A stretch of 64,000 bases of DNA, from positions 1-64,000 of the IMG/VR virus record IMGVR_UViG_3300046318_000374; one strand, written 5' to 3'. Made by a program: the position numbers and the translations under genes. Position 1 is the first letter of the stretch, and the number at the start of each line of letters is the position of its first letter. Positions 59,618-64,000 of this stretch are shown here, piece by piece. Below the pieces are notes generated by a model. That model saw only the letters and a list, made by a program, of their open reading frames with translations. It had not been told where the DNA came from and made no database searches. This DNA is from a virus.

Positions 59618-61246
59618 TTAGATATTTTGTAAATCCTTAACATAAATTTTCCCGTAGTATTCCGGTCTCACCATTTTCTTTGCGTATCTCGTCATAACGC
59701 CACGTCTTGGTGTGAAATTTTGAGGGTCATACACTAATGGTGTCATGATTAAAGGTACATATGGAGCATAAACCGCACCAGTCTCTAAGAAGTTGTTACC
59801 TCTAAATCCTAATAAGATTTCGTTAGAAGTCATATAAGGGTTTTTGTAAACTGTGTAGCGATTAGCCATTGAACCAACTTGAGTTACACCAGCTGCGAAA
59901 GATGAAGCATCTTTGTCAGCAGAAACAACGAATCCAGGAATAGATTCTAAAATTGTACATACGTCTGGAGAAGCTACAATGAAGTTAGCACCACCACGTA
60001 ATGTTAATTGGTGAATCTTGTTAGATACTTTGTTGATTTTAGTTCCTAAAGTCTGGAACCAAGTGTTCTTTTGGTAAGCTAATGAAGAGTTACCAGTAGA
60101 CCATGCACCAACACCTGTTTGGCCATTGTTTAAGTATTCTTCACCGATTGTTGCAGACCAGTATTCAGTAGTCAATGCGTTAGACTTTAACATATCTAAG
60201 ATTTCTAAGTCAATCTCTAATGAGATATAATCAGATAACATAGAAGTTAATTCAGCTTCAGCATCGATTGAGTGATACGCATTTAAGTCTTGCGCTAATT
60301 CAGGAGTCCAAACTGCTTTCAACTTACGAGTCTTGGCAACGATTGCCTCTGATTTCAATTCTAAGTCGATTTCTGGAATATCCAAAGCAGTAGTTGTGTT
60401 ACCAGCAGAGTTTGGAGTTGAATCTTCGAAATCACCTCTATCGTAAGCAACTGGTACATCAGAGTAAACGATGTCAGCAGCAGTTCTAGTTACACCATTA
60501 GATGCAGAGATAAATAAAGTTACGTTAGCACCAGATAGGTAGTTGAACTGACCTAAGTTAGAGTATTGTCCAGTTGCACCATCAACTTGGAATGAACGAA
60601 CTGCTTCAGTATCAGCAGTTGCAGAAATTGCAGATTTAGCTGCAGTTAATTTAATGATACGACCAGCAGCTGCAGAAGCAGATAATGCTGCATCGAATCC
60701 TAAATCAGCCCAAGAAGCAGAAGCTGCAGTAACAGTTACTGAAGTTGCTTTTTGGTCATTTACTGAATAGCCATAACGTCCTTCACCATAAAGACCGCCA
60801 GTAGCTGCGTTAGTTCTACCAAAGTTAGAAGCAGAACCAGTTACGTTAGTACCACCGAAAAGTGATTGACCAGCGTATTGTCCGTTACTTCCTTGAGAAG
60901 AACCATATTTGAAATCTAAGAAGAATACAAGACCTGAAGGTAAGTTCATAGGTTGTACACTAACGAATTCTTTAGATGCAATCTCACCAAAGATACGACG
61001 TACCAAAGGTAAAGCTACACCACTCCACTCTTCAGAACCAGAAGAAGTACCAGTTTGAGTTGCCTCATCTAATAATTGCTTTGCTTGGTTCTCTAACAAC
61101 ACTGCCATTGAGTGTTGGTCTCTTTCTTTCATTCCTTCTAAAAGGCCTGTTTTTTGCCACTTGTTTTTCAATTGACGTGTTTCAGCCAACATTACTGCTT
61201 GTGGGTTTTTGCCTTCCATTAATTTGGATAAATCAAAATTTGCCAT
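59618..61246 (-). CDS. 23: Major capsid protein, gp23-like
   Basis: 542 residues, close to T4 gp23 (521). The N-terminal leader (FDLSKLMEGKNPQAVML, LKNKWQKTGLLEGM, ENQAKQLLDEATQTG) is helical like the T4 gp23 propeptide, and QLLDE-ATQ at residues 57-64 fits the gp21 protease pattern L-x-E before small residue, cut after Glu 61 (T4 cuts after residue 65). The body has WSGVALPLVRRIFGEIASKEFVSVQPMNLPSGLVFFLDFKYGS, then RKLKAVWTPELAQDLNAYHSIDAEAELTSMLSDYISLEID, both gp23 signatures. The end is IMTPLVYDPQNFTPRRGVMTRYAKKMVRPEYYGKI. It follows the gp22-like core gene by 26 bases and is ended by a strong terminator. Confidence 0.95.
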   Translation of the reverse strand: MANFDLSKLMEGKNPQAVMLAETRQLKNKWQKTGLLEGMKERDQHSMAVLLENQAKQLLDEATQTGTSSGSEEWSGVALPLVRRIFGEIASKEFVSVQPMNLPSGLVFFLDFKYGSSQGSNGQYAGQSLFGGTNVTGSASNFGRTNAATGGLYGEGRYGYSVNDQKATSVTVTAASASWADLGFDAALSASAAAGRIIKLTAAKSAISATADTEAVRSFQVDGATGQYSNLGQFNYLSGANVTLFISASNGVTRTAADIVYSDVPVAYDRGDFEDSTPNSAGNTTTALDIPEIDLELKSEAIVAKTRKLKAVWTPELAQDLNAYHSIDAEAELTSMLSDYISLEIDLEILDMLKSNALTTEYWSATIGEEYLNNGQTGVGAWSTGNSSLAYQKNTWFQTLGTKINKVSNKIHQLTLRGGANFIVASPDVCTILESIPGFVVSADKDASSFAAGVTQVGSMANRYTVYKNPYMTSNEILLGFRGNNFLETGAVYAPYVPLIMTPLVYDPQNFTPRRGVMTRYAKKMVRPEYYGKIYVKDLQNI

Positions 61247-61272
61247 TGTTTATATTTTTTTTGTTTAGTTTG

Positions 61273-62382
61273 TTATTTTCTAGTGATACCAGCTAACTCT
61301 TGGAATCTTTTAGCTAATTCATTAGTGTTTTCTGAAATAATTTGTTTCTTTGGTGCAGTAGATGCAGATGGCTTAGATGCTAACCCTTCAGTTATGCTTT
61401 TCTTAGCTGCTACTTTTCTTTCAGTACCAGTGAATTTCATTGATTCAGATAATGTTGCGTAAACCAATTTAACTTCTCTTACATTAGAAGTTCTGTCTAA
61501 ATTCTCAACAACTTTAACTTTTTGCTCATTAGTTAAGTTATATCCTCTGAACAATTTGTTTGTGTATAATAATTTAGCGTTTAATAAGTTTACTTCGTTG
61601 ATAGTTTTTCTTAATGATTGAATAGTTCTCAATGCTTCTTTCAACTCTGCTTGAACTGCTGCCAATTCTTCTTCGTTTCCAGCATCTTCTCCTTCACTAA
61701 CTTCTTCCTCATCATCTCCGTATCCCATTTCGCGTAAGATTTCATCTAAATCAATAGTATCTTCTTCCGCAGGAGCATCTTCACCTTCAGTTGCGTATTC
61801 GCCAGCGTCTTCAGCCGCATCTTCAGCAGAACCTTCGTCCTCACCTTCATATGCTTGCTCAACACCTGTTGGGTCTTCATATCCTAATTCTTCAGATTCA
61901 TCTACTCCGATTTCATCTTCTAATTCTCTAATGATAGATTCTAAATCTAATTCATCTTCATCAGCTTCTGGTGCCATTTCTTCACCTTCTGCTGCGTACT
62001 CAGCCTCTTCTTCACCTTCAAATGCAGGTGCTTCTTCGTCTTCGCCTTCCATTAAATCATCTACTTCTTCGTGTCCTTCTAACTCATCACCAGCTTCTGC
62101 TGATTGGTTAGCAATTCCACTTAAGTCAGTGTCAGCATCGTTTGCTTTTGCAGCAGGCTCTGCGTTATCACCTTTACCAATTTCACTAGATACATCATTA
62201 TCTTCGTTCATATCTGCTTCTTCTTCATCACCTTCCATTTCGGCTTGTAATTTTCTAGAAAGAATAGATTGTAAACGAGGAGTAAATGCTTCTTCTAAAG
62301 CGATTTTAGCGTTGGCAATAGCAGTCTCTCTTACAGCTTTAGCGTCAGCGATAGCTTCTTTTAATAATTTTGAACTTGCCAT
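61273..62382 (-). CDS. 22: Prohead core / scaffolding protein, gp22-like
   Basis: 369 residues. The N-terminus (KLLKEAIADAKAVRETAIANAKIALEEAFTPRLQSILSRKLQAE) is helical. Residues about 50-210 are extraordinarily acidic, with long Glu/Asp runs, like a scaffold that is later degraded. Residues 215-310 are a coiled coil (ELAAVQAELKEALRTIQSLRKTINEVNLLNAKLLYTNKLFRGYNLTNEQKVKVVENLDRTSNVREVKLVYATL). The end contains EGLASKP and LAKRFQELAGITRK. In T4, gp22 forms the head core and is degraded by gp21. The position just before gp23 and the coiled-coil end fit well. It is larger than T4 gp22 (269) because of the acidic middle. Likely expressed with gp23. Confidence 0.85.
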   Translation of the reverse strand: MASSKLLKEAIADAKAVRETAIANAKIALEEAFTPRLQSILSRKLQAEMEGDEEEADMNEDNDVSSEIGKGDNAEPAAKANDADTDLSGIANQSAEAGDELEGHEEVDDLMEGEDEEAPAFEGEEEAEYAAEGEEMAPEADEDELDLESIIRELEDEIGVDESEELGYEDPTGVEQAYEGEDEGSAEDAAEDAGEYATEGEDAPAEEDTIDLDEILREMGYGDDEEEVSEGEDAGNEEELAAVQAELKEALRTIQSLRKTINEVNLLNAKLLYTNKLFRGYNLTNEQKVKVVENLDRTSNVREVKLVYATLSESMKFTGTERKVAAKKSITEGLASKPSASTAPKKQIISENTNELAKRFQELAGITRK

Positions 62383-62409
62383 TCTTTTTACTTTGTTTTT
62401 GCTTATTCT

Positions 62410-62432
62410 GAAGTCATTAGATTTGGGACTTC
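62410..62432 (-). promoter_or_regulatory. Leader hairpin A upstream of the gp22 gene
   Basis: GAAGTC pairs with GACTTC across an 11-base loop, starting 27 bases upstream of the ATG at 62382. It has no U-tract, so it is not a terminator. The neighbouring segment has two CCGAAC copies. Function not established. Confidence 0.4.
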
Positions 62433-62497
62433 AATGTAGGTAGTTCGGTTGTTCGGTCACCTCATAATAATGGGTATTCATTAACCAACTTGTCTTA

Positions 62498-62516
62498 AAC
62501 CTATATGGAATAGGTT
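62498..62516 (-). promoter_or_regulatory. Leader hairpin B upstream of the gp22 gene
   Basis: AACCTAT pairs perfectly with ATAGGTT around a 5-base loop. It lies between the terminator of the previous gene and leader hairpin A. No U-tract follows. Confidence 0.4.
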
Positions 62517-62536
62517 ATTGTTATCAATAAGTATAT

Positions 62537-62570
62537 AAAAAAAAATTAAACATAAAATTATGTTTAATTT
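62537..62570 (-). terminator. Rho-independent terminator after the DUF3008-domain gene
   Basis: An AT-rich hairpin, AATTAAACATAA with TTATGTTTAATT, followed by a run of T (nine), some 35 bases after the stop at 62604. Because the stem is almost only A-T, termination may be partial. Confidence 0.7.
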
Positions 62571-62603
62571 TCTTTAGTTTTTTCTATATTTTTAAAAATG
62601 GTA

Positions 62604-63662
62604 TTAGTGAACTTTAATACCAGTCTTATTTACATTGTTTGCTAATCCCTTATCAAACAAATATTTAACCTTTTCTTCCCAAGTTGGTTTGTTAGCATTA
62701 ACCCACATATTAAAATCAACTTTTTTATTAAATTGATTGATTTGTCTTACTAATGCAGATAATACCAATTCTTTTGAGTTATCAGATGATTTATCTTTAA
62801 TAGTTGATTTTAACCAAGCCTTTGCATCAACATCCGTTACCTTATCAGTTTCATCATCAACTAAACTAAAGAATAACTTTCCTTTGTTATTTGATAAAAT
62901 TGATTTGTAAACACCTTCTTTGATTACCGATTCGCTTGCGTAATTCTTTACATACCATTTGAAAGAAGAATTACCCGGTGTTCCAACTAATGCCTGAATG
63001 AAACGAACTCTTTCCGGCAATTTACCTTTGGTAACATCTTTTAATATTGTTTGTGCATCTAAATTATTATCATCAATAAACTTTTGAACTGCTTCTTTTC
63101 TTGTGTTAGTGATTGAAGCAATTCCCATCGCCTCATGTGATATTGCTTCGTTTACCGATTCTTTGATTACCACAATTCCGTTTTCATCATCTCTCTTTGC
63201 AGTTTTGATACCACCTTCGATTGAATCTAATTTATGTCTAACTTTTGATGAACCTTTTACATTACCACTTTTATCGGATGGGACTAATGTTGCCGAATAA
63301 TCATCAATAGCAACTACTTTGTAGTATTTACCACCTTCGATTCCTTTTAACATTGTAAATCCTTGTCCTAAAATTACCGAACCTACTTTAAGGTCAGTTG
63401 GGTATTTTACTTCATTTACCGATTCTCTCAAACTTTCTCTATATGTTTGACGGATAATCTCTTTTAGTTGTTTTTCCATATTTTCTTTTTTCACGTGGTT
63501 GGGTAAACCTTTGTGTTTAGTTGATGCGTAATCTTTTGCGTCTGCATCACTCATAGAATCGGCAGCTTTTTCAACTTCCTTTGATGGATTTTCTAATTCA
63601 CCCTTTTGAGTGGCGTGAACCATACCCATAAATCGTTGTTGTGCTTTACTTTGTGCAGGCAT
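62604..63662 (-). CDS. DUF3008-domain protein of the prohead gene block
   Basis: 352 residues. Residues 1-57 (MPAQSKAQQRFMGMVHATQKG, EVEKAADSMSDADAKDYASTKHKGLPNHV) match DUF3008, a short family normally about 60 residues long on its own, widespread in bacteria with unknown function. A helix (EKQLKEIIRQTYRESLRESVNE) and a small beta domain (LKVGSVILGQGFTMLKGIEGGKYYKVVAIDDYSATLVPSD) follow, then a helical C-terminus with DNAQTILKD-like and WVNANKPTWEEKVKYLFDKGL elements. It lies directly before the core protein gp22 and has a terminator after it and a late-type motif variant upstream. An internal head or core-associated protein is the simplest reading from position. Confidence 0.78.
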   Translation of the reverse strand: MPAQSKAQQRFMGMVHATQKGELENPSKEVEKAADSMSDADAKDYASTKHKGLPNHVKKENMEKQLKEIIRQTYRESLRESVNEVKYPTDLKVGSVILGQGFTMLKGIEGGKYYKVVAIDDYSATLVPSDKSGNVKGSSKVRHKLDSIEGGIKTAKRDDENGIVVIKESVNEAISHEAMGIASITNTRKEAVQKFIDDNNLDAQTILKDVTKGKLPERVRFIQALVGTPGNSSFKWYVKNYASESVIKEGVYKSILSNNKGKLFFSLVDDETDKVTDVDAKAWLKSTIKDKSSDNSKELVLSALVRQINQFNKKVDFNMWVNANKPTWEEKVKYLFDKGLANNVNKTGIKVH

Positions 63663-63686
63663 AATATTATTCGTTTGGTTATATGG

Positions 63687-63695
63687 AATAAATAT
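63687..63695 (-). promoter_or_regulatory. Candidate late promoter (variant) of the DUF3008-domain gene
   Basis: ATATTTATTCCATATAACC in the gene direction, one base from the core, about 24 bases before the ATG at 63662. It overlaps the stop codon of the gene to the right. Confidence 0.45.
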
Positions 63696-64000
63696 TATTT
63701 TTTAGTAAAAAGATAAAAATAATTTGGGTGCTTGGAGGATTGTAACTTTTGACGTATCCTCTCATCCGAACAATTGAAGTATTCGGCCGCTTCTTTCATT
63801 GAATAGAACATCAAATCATCACAACTGATAGTGTGTACCTTATCTCTTACACTACAATCCTTTAATGTTTCTTCGTGTTCTTCGTATGTCCAGTCAATTA
63901 TGGGTTTTTCCAACTTTTTCCAATGCGAATAGTACTCAGCTTTTGATTCTAAGCGATTACGGATTTCAGTTTCACTATATGGTAGGTAAAGTGCCGCTTG
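63695..64000 (-). CDS. C-terminal part of a protein with a NUMOD-like DNA-binding element (partial)
   Basis: The frame is open to the right edge of the window, so the start is not seen; the TTG at 63913 is internal and unlikely to be the start. The visible 101 residues include ALYLPYSETEIRNRLESK, DWTYEEHEETLKDCSVRD and, near the end, FYSMKEAAEYFNCSDERIRQKL. The last segment looks like a NUMOD1-type helix-turn-helix, common at the end of GIY-YIG or HNH homing endonucleases, and also in other phage DNA-binding proteins. The remaining sequence is not recognised. It could be a homing endonuclease gene near the head genes, where such genes often sit in T4-like phages. Confidence 0.6.
   Translation of the reverse strand, partial: QAALYLPYSETEIRNRLESKAEYYSHWKKLEKPIIDWTYEEHEETLKDCSVRDKVHTISCDDLMFYSMKEAAEYFNCSDERIRQKLQSSKHPNYFYLFTKK

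Noticed and set aside
61931-62443. A 170-codon plus-strand open frame very rich in serine
   Set aside because: Antisense of the Glu/Asp-rich part of the gp22-like gene (GAA/GAT read as Ser/Phe/Ile in reverse); low complexity.
3253-63695. TATAAATA on the plus strand as T4-type late promoters pointing right
   Set aside because: The motif contains TATAAATA on the plus strand, but no genes are transcribed rightward; position relative to minus-strand ATGs is constant, so I read it in the gene direction as ATATTTATA.

Overview
The window looks like a 64 kb piece of a lytic, contractile-tailed (T4-like) phage genome, with a Bacteroidetes (flavobacteria-like) host. Evidence for the phage: T4-type replication proteins (FEN-type exonuclease, UvsX, a gp32-like protein, the start of a DnaB-like helicase) and a T4-type virion set (gp23-like capsid, gp22-like core, gp18-like sheath, gp19-like tube, gp53-like wedge, tape measure). 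Evidence for the host: four promoters match the Bacteroidetes primary-sigma consensus TTTG-N20-TAnnTTTG, one exported protein has a Bacteroidetes-style signal peptide ending in KAQ, and the DNA is strongly AT-rich. Every supported gene is on the minus strand, so the map reads from right to left. No tRNA gene, integrase, CRISPR array or insertion sequence was seen.

In transcription order: 64000-59600 holds the end of a NUMOD-like gene, a DUF3008-containing protein, the prohead core protein and the major capsid protein. 59500-54870 holds a fibre-like protein with a C1q-like end, connector/neck candidates, a gp15-like sheath terminator and two small proteins. 54870-24600 is a fibre region with three giant genes (3236, 3165 and 2669 codons, about 27 kb, over 40% of the window). 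These are built from repeated modules, with small accessory proteins, a fibre assembly chaperone and a BspA-like leucine-rich-repeat protein between them. 24600-10650 is the tail: small proteins, sheath, tube, tail chaperone pair with a possible frameshift, tape measure and baseplate proteins. 10600-10220 is a complete tmRNA gene. 10170-3417 holds a short family A polymerase, an exported nuclease, two large unknown proteins and a GH19 endolysin. 3184-1 is the replication/recombination operon (gp32-like, uvsX, exonuclease, helicase).

Two promoter classes separate the genes. Host-type promoters stand before the gp32-uvsX-exonuclease-helicase operon (two in tandem), the tmRNA and the polymerase. 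A different motif, ATATTTATA or a one-base variant (read in the gene direction), lies mostly 19-30 bases upstream of the ATG of nearly every structural transcription unit. I take it to be the phage's late promoter. Hairpin-plus-U-tract terminators punctuate the units.

The most notable features are the phage-encoded tmRNA with its own 26-residue tag, the candidate late promoter, the terminator/promoter overlap between tmRNA and a possibly leaderless polymerase mRNA, and the module shuffling among the fibre genes.
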